Below are positions 13,444 through 25,959 of a stretch of 64,000 bases of DNA, in pieces (position 1 is the first letter of the stretch; every line of letters starts with the position of its first letter). The DNA comes from Adineta ricciae (taxonomy: Eukaryota > Rotifera > Eurotatoria > Adinetida > Adinetidae): positions 109,747 through 173,746 of the forward strand of contig CAJNOJ010000111.1 in assembly GCA_905250025.1 (NCBI GenBank), in the 5' to 3' direction. The translations under genes and the position numbers were made by a program. The notes beneath the pieces are model-generated. The model did no database searches. It was not told the DNA's origin and worked only from the letters and a program-made list of their open reading frames with translations.

Positions 13444-13653
13444 TCCTTGTTTGATAGGTAGTTTAAATAAAGCAGCCATTTTCAACAGAATTGGCAAGGT
13501 AGAATCCTCAAACATCACTGCATTGTATGTGCAACATAGATGGCACTAGTTAACAAGCAAACTTTCTTTTTTTCCAATAAATTCTGCTGCTTGGTGATAG
13601 AGTGGAAACAACTCTTCGAACCCAACGCGTTGAAGCTCAGTATTGACTTCCAT
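13444..13653 (-). CDS. Upstream exons, possible N-terminal extension of androglobin
   Basis: An ATG at 13653 opens MEVNTELQRVGFEELFPLY, ending KKE before a 47-bp intron. The next exon (MFEDSTLPILLKMAALFKLP, ending at 13444) is followed by a GTAATAAG donor. Splicing to the AG just before MNPNAPSK is phase 0 and would join these about 55 residues in frame to androglobin. The acceptor is CTGAG, which is weak. It could instead be the end of a separate small gene. The sequence is amphipathic and helical with no family I recognise. Confidence 0.4.
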
Positions 13654-13665
13654 ATGTCATTCGTC

Positions 13666-13905
13666 TTATTTTTGATTAATCCAAGAAAGAAAAGCTGAAA
13701 CATACCTGTCGTGAATATCTGTAGTGGAATATTGTCCGTCATGTAGTGCATGCTTTTCATGTTGCAGATATTGTTGTGAAGGTGAGTTTTTTCCGTCATT
13801 GTTCAATGTTAATTTTGTGGTGAAATGAATTGCTTTTGTGACAGTCGAATAATGCTGAGGCGAATCTTCACCACCGTCTGTAGCAGACGTTCTGCCACTC
13901 GACAT
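13666..13905 (-). CDS. Small unrecognised ORF upstream of androglobin
   Basis: A 79-codon frame starting MSSGRTSATDGGEDSPQ has balanced, coding-like composition. A good GTATGT donor sits after IHDR, leaving phase 2. No downstream AG joins it in frame with the MEVNTE exon: the only nearby options run into TGA. It may be a short first exon whose partner I cannot place, a uORF, or the end of another gene. Confidence 0.25.
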   Translation of the reverse strand: MSSGRTSATDGGEDSPQHYSTVTKAIHFTTKLTLNNDGKNSPSQQYLQHEKHALHDGQYSTTDIHDRYVSAFLSWINQK

Positions 13906-13909
13906 AAAA

Positions 13910-14900
13910 ACGTTTGTTCAATGAAATAACGAGTGATTTTCTTTGTTTAGCAATACAAGAAGAAAAGAAGGAACATTTATTAATGAGCCCCATTATTGTT
14001 AAGCACAGATAAGCCTTTAATGTAAATCCGAGAATACATAACGAGCTTCAACATGTTTTTTTATAAAACATTCTTGATGAAAATTTCCTTTTTTTATGAC
14101 ATAAGTACAAGTATTTTTCAAATTTATCTACACCATAACAACGACATTTGTCTTTTCTTCATTATTCCACAGAAATTCACAAATTAGGTCACTACAGTAA
14201 ACAATGACATTGTCCTCCAGGACCACTTGTCAAGTCGAATTAACCTTGCTTTATTCACACTCGGATTTTAGAATAACATTTGTTGCCGTTTTTGATCTAT
14301 TTGCATTCTCACGAAAAGAACAAGACCTACGATCGCATTTGCATATATGTAAAAAATGGTACACGATGTGTCGAGTTTAGATTTTGTCGATCAATCGGTG
14401 AATAAAAGCATGATTTACATATCTTTCCAACAAGAAAAAGAACTCTTCTTTTTTTTTGGGCAAGTAAAAACAAAGTCATCAATTATATAAAGATGAAAAA
14501 GTAATCGAAGAACACATGATTGCTTTTTATGAACAATTCGTGTCTTGTCACTGTGTCACTCTAAAAAGAATTTCGATGTCAATGATTATTCATTTTGATT
14601 GACATGTCTCTCAAGATGAAATAATATGAATTTATCAAATAAGACATTGGCATGATGATTTCGACGAATAAGAAGAGAATTGTGTAGCGTTCAAAGAGAC
14701 AGGCCATTATTTACTCTAAAGTTAGAAATATATGTACTCGAATCTATTCCTAATAGAATTTCGATGGACAAGTGTAGGCGACAATTGGATTTATTTGCAT
14801 AAGAAATTACAATCTAAGAAAATATTACGAAAGTTTTATCAACGCTAAATTCAATCTATCACAAATTGATTCAATATGCTGTAAAACGAATTCAATTTAG
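13910..14900. other. Intergenic, AT-rich
   Basis: About 1 kb between the androglobin 5' end and the alpha-galactosidase 3' end. I see no coding frame, tRNA-like fold or repeat. It must contain the androglobin promoter and the GH27 polyadenylation region. Confidence 0.6.
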
Positions 14901-14907
14901 AAGAATT

Positions 14908-16860
14908 CTACTGTGTAAGAGTTATGTTAAGCATCATAACCGCATGCAGGTTGACGTTCAGTGCTGTAAAACTTCCCGTAAATGTGCCGAGAGTCTTTCT
15001 TGCCCATAAATCTCGAACAGTCGCAGCATGATCACTTGGAAATCCAATGTCCGTCCACCTAACTGTGATTGGTTCACTACTACCTCCTGAACGATTGAAA
15101 AGAATAACAGCTTGTGAACCATATGATAGTGGTCCAGCCCAGATTTCAATTTCTGGTTGAATAGTCAAGCACTTTCCGTTATGTTTACTACGTAATGATG
15201 TATCCGTAGCATTCCAAATCCAAGCTTGATTATCTTGATTATTGCATGTGAAGGCATCGACATTTGGCCCGTCGAAGTTGTAGACATCCAAACTACAAGA
15301 ACAGAAACGATAAAAAGAGAAAAACTGCAACGAGAAAGCTACCATTTTCCATCCATTTGTGAAACAATGCTTTGTGTCGTTGAATTGATTATCCACTGTT
15401 GATTTTTACCTTGACAGGGTGCTTGAGGATCATTGATACGACACGCACTCAAAACGATATTTGCAGCTTCTTGCGTATCACAACGATCAATAGTTAAGCA
15501 TCGTCCATCAACAAGCGAGCGGATGGATCCGTCTTGATAATTGTAAGTCCATTGACGAATTTTAGGCTCAATGCGTGATGATGATAGAGAACAATCGACA
15601 ACACTGACTCCAGCAGTTGCATTAGGGGATGTTGATGAAGCAAAAGCAACTTTCTTTCCTTGAATACCTAGAGGATCTTGATTAACCGCAATGACTTCGG
15701 GATTCGTCAATGTAGATAGAGTAGCAGCACTCATCTTTGTCACATCACATCCAATAATGAGAGGTGCTTTACTGATAGCCCAAAGAGAAAAGTGCGTGAC
15801 GTACTCCGCATCGGTCATACCACCGTTACCAACTTCAAGCACTAAGAAGATATCAATTCAAACGTAGATTATCAAGTGATGGAAAAATCAGTAAATTCTA
15901 CTTACTGTCAGGATCGTTCCAACCGCCAGGTCCTGCGAAATCAGCAAATTCATTATTCTAAAAATATTTCCGTTGATTTCTTAATTGGATCAACAATAAT
16001 ATATTCTTACGGTATCAATATTTCCAAGCATGGAGTCCCATCGATCGGAAATATCTCCAGTTGTTCGCCAACTATTTCCAACCTTTGCTGCCCATAAAGC
16101 CGGCTTATCAACACCCCATTCTAGTCATCGATTACAAAATTGAAAGTTAACGATCCTAGACAGAACTTACCACACATTGAAAAGAATATCGATCGTCCAC
16201 TCGCATTCAAAGCGTCTCTCATCACCGGATATCGAACTTCTGGTATTGTTTCATCGGTATTGCAATTATCATATTTTAAATAATCAACTTGCCAGTGTGC
16301 ATAAGTATTTGCATCTCTTGTTTCATAGCCTAATGAAGCTGGTCGTCCTCCGCATGTTTTAAATCCCGCATCTAAATTATTTAGGTTTATTTGTTTCCGA
16401 GAACATAGCTTAACGAAATCGTGAAAGTACCAGAATAGAGTCCAAATTTAAGCTTCTTTGAATGAACATAATCTACCAAAGCTGGTATTCCACTTGGAAA
16501 AGCTTTCGGATCCGGTTGAATGAATCCCTGAGCATCTCGGCTCACTTGCCAACAATCATCCAAATTCACTAAAATCGAAAATTAGTCGGATGGCAATAGT
16601 GGAATAGAGCACCAACCGTATTGATATCCAGCTGCAGCAAGACCAGTCGCAACGATGGTATCTGCCGTTTGTTGGATCAACTTTTCATTTATATCGCATG
16701 CGAAATGATTCCAACTATTCCATCCTAAAACAACATCGATTCCGATAGAAAATTGTTCGAAATTATCTGTCGATTTACCCATTTGGGGCGTTCTTCCTAA
16801 ACCATTGTTAAGCGCCGAGGAGTAACCAACAAGAAAGAAAAAGAAAATTTGCCACTGCAT
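14908..16860 (-). CDS. Secreted GH27 alpha-galactosidase with internal ricin-type lectin module
   Basis: The ATG at 16860 is preferred over an in-frame one at 16902 because it opens a clean signal peptide ([16 protein letters not shown]). The catalytic TIM barrel carries the family 27 signatures [25 protein letters not shown], the nucleophile in YLKYDNC, the acid/base Asp region SDRWDSM, and [11 protein letters not shown]. The barrel ends at [18 protein letters not shown]. About 130 residues of beta-trefoil then intervene (about 15.19-15.58 kb), with three QxW repeats (RQW, QQW, QAW) each followed by GxxL-type turns. The usual GH27 C-terminal beta domain resumes at [21 protein letters not shown]. 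Several short introns interrupt it, for example 16727-16779. It should hydrolyse terminal alpha-galactosides, or alpha-N-acetylgalactosides, outside the cell, with the lectin module aiding substrate binding. Horizontal origin is possible but not shown by sequence alone. Confidence 0.9.
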
Positions 16861-16902
16861 GATCTCTTCGTCTCGAGTAATATTAGAAAATAATTTGTTC
16901 AC

Positions 16903-17500
16903 ACTGAAGAATAAAAAAAGAACAAGAGTACTTATATCTCGATCGTTATCTTAAAAAAGAACAGATATCTATGTTTGCACAAACTAAATATATTCAGCTT
17001 TTCAAACAAACACTTGTTCTTTTTCTTGTCGCCAACATAGAGTGCGAGGCTGCCATACCCTCCAATCATAGAAAATGTCAACAAGCGAAGTACTCAATAG
17101 GAACAGAGGTTTAAAGTACATCACATTTTAACATCTATACATAAATTCCAGTGAATAATTTTAGACAAAGCTAATGAGATATTCGAAAGCATCAATGGCT
17201 CATCTAGAGAAGAAAGAAACGTCAATTATTTAGAAAAGACTGTTGTATCAGGCTATATCTACACAGTGCGATCAAGATTATGCCTGAAGTGACCTTTAAA
17301 ACATCACGTCAGAAAACACAATGTGAGTGAAAAAATATGTTGAGTCTATGATGTTCTCTTGGGAGATCGAATCAATCACGACTATTGTTCTTTTTACTCA
17401 CATGTTTATTAAAGATTTCTTTTTTTTTCTTCGTTTAAACAATTACAAAACATGGGAAAATTGTAAGTTCAAATATAATAACAAAATCTGCATCTTTTTT
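16903..17500. other. Intergenic
   Basis: AT-rich, no gene seen. It holds the GH27 upstream region and the 3' flank of the GPCR gene, both on the minus strand. Confidence 0.6.
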
Positions 17501-17501
17501 C

Positions 17502-18933
17502 TTAAACATGAGATAACCCATCTGATGTTCGTCGATTTTCGTGAATGAAATTGGAATCATTGATCATCGTTGACACATGTGTCAACATTTCCGACTGATG
17601 AGGTTGCAAGAGAAAATTGAATTCATGTGTTTTGTTCATCAGCTTCGATGAACCGGATATGTGACTTGAGCGATGTTTAGAAAAATAATCTGTTGACGGA
17701 AAGCTCTGATGCGACTTTTTTCCAATCGGCTTTCGAAAAAGTATCGCATGAAGTTTCTTACACCGGATGGCAAGAAGAAAGTGATGGCGAAAATACGATG
17801 ATGTTAACACGTAGAAGTAAAAGGATAAAGAATAATTCAAATAAATCATTTTACTTGCGATTAACCATGCTATCCATAGGTAGTTCTCGAACCGTTCATC
17901 TCGCATACGTGTTCGAGTAAAACGATATATACATTCCACTAGAAGAACGGGTAAACTTACAATGAGAAATGTAATCAGATCGGCGAGAAGTACAATACTT
18001 AAACGAGCATTTCGACTGGCTCGTTTTCGACGTCGAATGCGTATGACACGTCGTTTGACTCGGTGAACATTAGCTAATATGAATATATTGGCAATAAAGA
18101 CAATACAAAATGGGATGATCAAACTGAGCAAAAGATCAATAATTGGACTAACATTCTTATAGAAAAATAAATATGTTGGCGATTTTGTTAATGGACCACA
18201 AGCTGATTTACAAGGTTGAGACGGTGAATAGCCGACTCCAATGCCGAATAATAGATGAATATTGATGAAGACTATGATGATTAATAAAACTAATGTGCTC
18301 CACAATGCCGAACGTGATGTTTGAAAACAATTATGATTACGGGGATACCGTGAAAGTACAAGCCGATTACACGCGACAAAAACTAATAACCAAGGTGTTA
18401 ATTCATCAAAAATTTGAGTTAAAAACAAATGCAATCCGCAGAGAAAGCTCGAATTCAAATGATGAACGATATTTAGTTGTTTGAAAAAATACGGTCGCGA
18501 GATAATTAATAGTGCGATCGTATCCGATATAGCAAGTAGAAGTAAATAACAACCGCAGGATAATGTTCGCAATTTGCGTTGAGAAAACGTCAGTATAGAT
18601 AAACCGTTTCCAATAATTCCTAAAATCAAATATTTGCATCATTAGGATAAAGAATGTTTATTTTGCAAATGAATTTTATACCTAAAACAACGAGATATGG
18701 TACAACGACGTTAATTCGATTTTCGATTTCTTCCGAAGATGAGAGCGTTTGATTCTGACAAACATTGGCAACTATTGGCGAAATTGTCGTTGTAAATAAA
18801 TCAATATCCACGTCTAAATATACAACTGACATATAGAACAGTAATTACTTTATCAATCCGAACAAATCGAATCAATAAGCGTTAGAAACATACATGTACT
18901 ATCATCGATTCTATGGGTGACTGGTGTTGACAT
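17502..18933 (-). CDS. Rhodopsin-like (class A) orphan G-protein-coupled receptor
   Basis: Three exons join in phase: MSTPVTHRIDDST (ATG at 18933), an exon with the N-glycosylation site NQT and the start of TM1, and one long exon from IIGNGLSILTF to the stop at 17502. Seven helices are visible: TM1 with the GN signature, TM2 (LLLAISDTIALLI), TM3 beginning at the conserved Cys in FLCGLHLFL, TM4 to TM6, and TM7 (IASKMIYLNYSLSFYFYVL). Extracellular loop 2 has Cys residues (PCKSACGP) for the usual disulphide. The layout resembles invertebrate peptide receptors of the FMRFamide/orphan type. The DRY motif is replaced by CNR and NPxxY is degenerate (NYSLSFYFY). The cytoplasmic tail is long and Ser/His-rich. 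The ligand cannot be inferred. Confidence 0.85.
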
Positions 18934-21900
18934 TGGCCAAAAAGAAAACAAGTGAATATCTCCAAACAAAGATAGACGAGTAAGAGATGTATTTGCGATG
19001 TGTTTCAATTTATATATACATAAAGGAAGTTTTCTCTTCAAAAAGGATATAGAAGAGGAAGAAAAAATAGTGAGAGAAAGAAAAAGAGAGCGAGAAGAGA
19101 GAGCGCGAGCGGAATCTTTCGACAAGTCATTCTTTTTTCCAGCGTATATTGTTTGTGTTAGACTGCATTTGTTATCACAAATAAATATGATTATTTATGC
19201 ATGCCAACCAACAAGCAAACTAATATACGAAAATACAAGAAGGAATTCTAATTCCCTTCAAAGCCCAGCAAAGATAAATAAATGATTCATAACTAAATTC
19301 ATATATATATACATCAGTAGAAATGATATTATTTTATGTAGAAGCAGAAAGAATAACTCTTTTCATAACAGATGTTTGCCAGGTTCAAGAGGAATACATT
19401 ACCATACGGGAGGGACAAATTATTTTGAGAGATTTCCACGTGATTAACCAAGCAACGGCAAAGTATCCTTGTTGAGGTAGATAACAGGTGAGTGAGTAAT
19501 TCATCTGCTTGATGTCCGAGCTTGCTTTGCATTGCACTCCAAGGCATTTCTACAACGCGGAACTCATGACTGTTTTATGTTTCCTTGAGAAGATGACTAC
19601 TCATATCCCACTTTTCTGTCATATTCTGATAAGTTCGAGTGGAAATCACGTTTGGAAAGATGATATCACAATGGAATCTAAGTTTAAAATGGGCAGTGAT
19701 TCAAGTACAACTGGTGCGCATCCAATTAATAAAATTAATAATAGAAGAGAAAGATTCCTCTCATTATTTCTGTGAATTGCTTTTAATTACCGGATCATAT
19801 GATATAGGAAGAGCAACAAACCATTCTTTTAATGGCTAAGTATAGTCAGTAGATCGTCAGTTTAGTTGTCAAAATTCTTCCTGTGTTTCTGTCTCCAGTA
19901 TTTAATGAACTATTGACATGCTCATATTCTATTTTTCAACTAGTCAAGTAGAAGTGCATTGGGTTTTAAAACAAAGAATTGTTTTTTCCGTTTTCTCCCA
20001 TGGTCTACATAGAAAATCTTTAGCGTTCTCTTTAAAAAGCTGGTTCTCCATTACGCCTTTCTCATGCAAACAAGATTATGCCGTTATTGTGAGAGAAAGA
20101 ATTATAATGTGATTGAGTAGAAGTCATGTTGATTTATTTAATGTACATCAAACATCCTCAACTCAATCAGGCGTCGATAACGTATGTCAAACAGAGTTAA
20201 TTGCTGGTGTAAATCTTTCAAGAGCATCAATCACTTTAAATAACCTTGCTGTATTAACAATTAATCCTTAAAATGAGAAAGAACACGTTGCGAGAAAACT
20301 TTTCGAGGCTTATGTTATCAAGATGATTGCCATTTTCCTCCGAAGACGTTCTTCTGTTCTTGATGAATTCAAATTTATGTGTAACGACAGATAAAGAAGC
20401 AAATCGAACAAGCAATGTCAGCCCTAAAAATACTCTGATAGAAATTCAACGAAAGAAGAATATCAGCCAGAATACCGAATGGATTATCATGAATGATCAT
20501 CTGTTTTGCATTACTATCAGACATAAAATAAACTGTTTTTTTTCTCGGAGAAGACTTGGTCGTTACCCGCGAAAGAAAATAGACGACAGGTGAATGTTAC
20601 ACTCAATCTTGACAAATAATCATGTAGTAGAGAGACACTAGGAAGGAATCAAAGATTGCCACTCGATTACCTTTCAGGTACAGTAATTTATCAACTTTAG
20701 ATCGCATCTTGAGGGAACACGGCCGAAGTATTAGCAAGCGTCTGGTATAATAAAAACTATCATGAGATTTCCTTTTTATCGCATGATGCATTACTTTTTC
20801 TGTGTGCCCATTTTCAAATGACTGTGCCATTAGAAAAAGTAATAAAATAAGAAGAAGAAGAAATCTGTCATCTTGCTGTTATTTCCTCTGAATGGAAGTC
20901 GAGAATGTGATTTTCATTTCAATGGTAGGCACATTGAATTGAGTTGACACAAATGATGTCACGCCTTTCTCCTCTTTTCTTTTTTCGCGAAGAACTTTCT
21001 TTTCTTTTTTAATTATTTCTAACGGAAATTAAAGGACAAAATGATAATTGTATTCCATCGAGTAGAAAAGCTCATTGTCGTTCGCTATTATTCGGGATAA
21101 AACGGTCTATTTGTGGCAACGCTAATCCAACTAAAGCTTTCGCCTAAAGTGAAACTCTTTATTTACCTCTATTTTCAAGATGCATTGTAATTAAATGAAA
21201 ATATAAGTGTGTAGTTAGAGGATCTCGGCCAAACAGTATAACTACGATCAAGAGAGATGATCTCTATCAATCTCACAAATAGAAGAAAGAGAAATTAGAT
21301 TAGATGGAAGTGAGCGGGTGCTGCCAGACAACGTATAAATAGATTTCATCACGTTTTTTCATACGAATATTAAAGGAAATTCTTCTAATTATATTTTAAC
21401 CTGACTATTCTCTTCGGGTTCTTTTCATTCAGAATGAAAGCGTCAAAATTACCAATGTTAATCGAGAATTTTTACTCGATCACGTTATCACTGATACTCC
21501 CGCCATTTTACTCAATGACAAACATCAAAAGAGTAGTTAATTATGACATTAGGAGCATTTCTCTGAGAAATCATTTCTTACCCAATGGACATAATTTTTG
21601 CGGTCAGAAAGTGGGCGATCACGCATCTAAATGATATTTTACATTCGTGCTTGCCTTACGCTAGATTCGTATCTCGAGGGGGTTACAAGGAACTTAAATA
21701 TTTATTACAAACCGTATTATGTGGCAGACATCGGACGAGAAAGATGATATTCAAAACAAATAATTCGACTGTCGACAATGACATATTATACTCAATAATT
21801 ATTCTCATATTTGTGATGAGTTGCTGATGGCATACATATGAAATGATGTGAGGAATCAAAGACGAATAACATCAAAACAGTGTCATGAAGCACCTTTTGA

Positions 21901-22357
21901 AATAAATGAGAAAGAAAGGACAGATATGACGTGTTTTGTTATGATTTATCTCTTGGATTTGCTGTTTGAGATGCGATTTGGTGTATTAAGAATAGACTTT
22001 CATCGAGTTCAAAAAGATTATTGAGTGCAAATTATAAATAAAAAACGTTCTGTCAGACTTATTAAACTGGACTTCTAATAATCGAGATGAAATCTCCAAG
22101 AGTAATTATCTGGGAGAAGAAAATAACTCCGCGTGTCTCTTTTGATGTCAATCTACATCTTTAGTATATAATCTTCTATTTTCTAATAAAAATATATACA
22201 CAAGGCGATGAACGTCATAATCAATAGGAAGAATTCAATCATTAAAAAATCGATCGCGTAGAGCCGTTCAAAAGATCAGTCGTTGTCTTTCGTCTAAAAC
22301 TAATATTTAGTTCTAATGATCAATATTGTAATCTAATCTAAATTTCAGTTATTTTTT
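18934..22357. other. Long intergenic region
   Basis: About 3.4 kb with no gene I can support. Short frames on both strands lack domains, splice logic or coding-like composition. A purine-rich GA tract lies at about 19060-19110, upstream of the GPCR. I found no transposon ends, RNA folds or tandem arrays by eye. Confidence 0.55.
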
Positions 22358-25300
22358 CTATATTCGCCCACGATTCTTCGTCGCATCGTCGTCGTCATCA
22401 TCATTATCGATACCACTAGTACTTGAAATAACACGAGTCGTGCTAGCTAGAGAAACACCGTTTGTTTGCTGAGATGGTGCTTTGACTGGTTTATCGGTGA
22501 TATTTGAGAGTGTTTGGTATGGAACAGTCGAACTTGATACAGTACCCGGACGAGATTGTGCTGACATCTCAGACAGATTCAGTGGTAATGAAATCGTTTG
22601 TACTTCTATAAAAACAGATAAATATATCAGAAGACCATTAGTGTTTTACCATGCATGGAAAAATATTGTATTATTTACCATGAGAGAAAAATAGATTAGC
22701 GAACAACTCAAGCATAGTCAATGGTGCAGAAAATATTGTTAATTTATCGATGTATCTGATTCTTTTTGGGAGAAGCATTCATATGAATGATTAGTTTTCA
22801 CAAGGACTAGATAGAGGATTACCTGGAGTGGGACTTGATGAGATTTTTGATGGTGTTATTGGCGAAACACTTGGTGTTAATGGAATAGATAATGATGGTA
22901 GTATCGTGGGATTTGAAATAGTCTCTGAAGGCTTGGAAACAACTCGAGATGAGTTGTTATTTTTAGATTCTATACAAATAGGTCATTAACGTGATTTTGA
23001 ATGGAAATGCAAAAAGAAAGAATATTTAATAACCTGTAATAGTTGTTCGTGACATTCTTTGACTTATTATTGGGAAAATTGGTTTCGAATGCAATTTATC
23101 ATATCGATGTTTCGAATCCACTGAGAAAAGTCCATAGGATCTTTCGTCGGCTGATGCCGAAAATGTTAAATCTTCGTAATCGTTCGATTCATCGCGAAGA
23201 TTATCATTAGCAAATGGGGAATGTAACGATTGATCATAAACTTCGCCAAAGCTATTTGAACGTTTCGATTTAGTCAGGTGACGGCGTTTGCGTTTCTGTT
23301 TCTTCTGTATGGCATGTCGTGCGGATGAATGATTCAGTAGTTCACCAACATTTCTAATATCACTAATGCTAATCGCTTTTGTTTTTTTATCACGACCAGA
23401 ATGATCCAACGATTCACTTTCATCACTGTTAATCTTTTTCGGATGCTTTCTACTCGCTTTGACTACCGGTCGAATGTACCCCGGTGTGGGTCCAAACACC
23501 GGATGATGGTACATTTTTATTGGTTCAAATCTCTCAGCCTGTACAAACGGCATCAGTTCATTTCGACTATGTTGCATGTGCGATTGTGCACTTCTAGGTA
23601 AAGGTTCAAAAGATTCTTCACCCATCCACCGGTACGTATCATCGGATGTACCAATACGTGCTCGTGATTGACCAATTAAAGATGTGTCGTGACGATTATT
23701 ACTGCGCATACCGTCGAGATAATGATCATAGTTTCTGCCTGGTAAAGCGCTGGAGCCAAATGTGCGAAAAGAGGAAACGCGCGGGCCTTGAAGACGACTA
23801 TATTTTTCCAATAAACGTTCGTGATTGTAGTTTAAGCGTTGTTGTTGAAGGAAATGGCGACGCATCATGTGAGTAAAATAATTCTCAGTATCACTTTCAT
23901 CTCTGTAACTTGGATACGGCGGAAAATTATCCGGAGAATAATTCATTAAACCTTGATCATTTGGATATGAAGGTCCGTAAGGGTAATTTAACATATGATA
24001 ATAATTTGCTAATGTAGCCTGAGTTAATGGCACATTGGGATAATAATCCGTGGGATAATTCGGTTGTGGCGGTGGATACATAGGTTGCCATGATGGTGAA
24101 GGCGGTAACCAGGCTTGTGATTGCGGCATTGGTGGCATGATTGGAGGTGGTGACCAAGCTGGTTCAGGTTTGAGTAGAGGTTGCATTGCCAATACGCGAT
24201 TACTCAACGGTGCCGGAAAGAAAAAGCTCTTGTTCCCTTTTGGACCGGCTGGCCTAGAAAATTAAATGGTCAAAATAAAATATTCTCGTGTTTAGATTTG
24301 TTTTGTTATACTTCGTTTGCTTTTTACTGTGTACAGCATCCAGAATGAACAAAATACCGGTAATGAGAAAAAGTACCATCGAAAAGACGGCTAAAATGTA
24401 TGCCCAATTGACTGAGATCGAATTAGGAAATACTTTTCCACCGAAGATCGATATACCAATCAATGTAAAAATAACTGAATAGAAAATCAAAGGAACTATG
24501 GTGGCGAAAGCAAATAAAATTATCCTTTTTGTTCTTACAGCAAAAGAAAAGTATCGATCCAGCGATAATATACGTAAATGTGGGTTGATTTACTTTTTTT
24601 GCATCATAACCTTGAGAATTATGGCGAAACTCTTTTCGAAACACCACCAATACCACTAATATAATCATTCCAAAAATATAAGCCATCAACATGAATGCTT
24701 GTGTCGCATTAACCCAAGCTGAGGGATCGAATGAAATCAAGATAAATTACAAAATTCGACTCAAACTCACCTTGATTTGTCCCACTATTTGATAATGTAC
24801 AATAATTAACCGAAGCTGATTTTTTGTATATTGATGAGAGATAACATTGTTTGAAAAGACCGATTTCGGCAAAAATAGAGAGCGTATCGATTTTGTCATA
24901 CGCCCATTCCGGACAACAAATCACGATGAGAAGTAATAGTAAAGCGGAGAGATATATGAAAAATGCCCATTCGATATAGGGTCCGTACCAATAATCCCAT
25001 TTCAAGCGATTCTTTCTAGATATACAATCGAATAATCTTACGTTTTTTCTCTGTTTGAAGTCTTACTGAAATCTTTTGAGAAATTCCAGAACGTACATAA
25101 CAAAAACAATGAATAGAAATACACTAATAATGACCGCAAATGCAAATGAGACATGCATCTGCCAATTATTATCATGTCGCGAGCCTACATAAGTAATCCA
25201 AGCTGCAAATTCAAAAATAACTAAATAAAAAAGCAATAGATTGGATTTGTTTTCTCCTGAAACTATCTTCCTACTAAACACGTAGAGAATATAAAGGAGA

Positions 25301-25951
25301 AGACCATATTTAATAGCTGTATCTGATGTGTTATGATCTGCCAATAACATACTCCAAGGTCTCTCTCGAGTTTGTTGAGAAAATATATAATCCACAATTA
25401 ACAAAACCAACACAATCAACATGAAGACAAAATTGAAAGTCATCAAGAATTGTACAGTAACAAGATATGCTAAAATAGCAACAGTCGATACCTGCATTTT
25501 GCATTCAGTCAATCAATCATCCTACCTTTTGTATTAGCACTAGTAAAGCCAATGGAACTGGTCACCGTCGGAAAGTCTGTTGGTTGTGGAAAGTAAAAAT
25601 TTTGTATTGAATAATAATTAAAATTTCGAGCACTCCATAGACCTTGGATTTTTGCAATAAAAAAAAGTCATTCTGATGTAATTATGATCAATTATTACCT
25701 GCGCGAGAGTCGCTAATGCCCGAATAGGTCGACCAATATGGAAGAAACGTTGCCAAGGTTTGCAAAAGCCATGAGAAACCCAATAAGATAATTGCTGGTA
25801 AATGTAAACTAGGTATGCGAGAAAGAGGGGATACTTTTGGTTTCCTTGGTTCAGATATCATTGGATACATTCCTTGTCCTCTACTGTAGTCCATTGGCAT
25901 ACCGGCAATGGATGGATCAAACAATAGTCGATTAGGATTAGCATCGAACAT
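22358..25951 (-). CDS. Tandem claudin-like (two four-helix modules) membrane protein with proline-rich tail
   Basis: The ATG at 25951 opens a cytosolic N-terminus, then TM1 (LPAIILLGFSWLLQTLATFL) and the first extracellular loop with WS-TY and, after an intron, GLWSARNF. A TM2-TM4 block follows (25.06-25.51 kb). A phase-2 splice leads to a second module: IEWAFFIYLSALLLLLIVI, the loop PEWAY then GLFKQC-YLSS with further Cys, then three more helices ending ILFILDAVHSKK (24.3 kb). W...GLW/GLF...C resembles the PMP22/EMP/claudin loop signature. A single exon then encodes about 390 residues of Pro/Tyr/Met-rich and basic tail. The last exons are Ser/Thr-rich and end DDDDDDATKNRGRI at 22358. The inferred role is a junctional or tetraspan scaffold protein. 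The first module lacks the usual Cys pair, so family membership is tentative. Confidence 0.6.
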
Positions 25952-25959
25952 TGTTGGTC

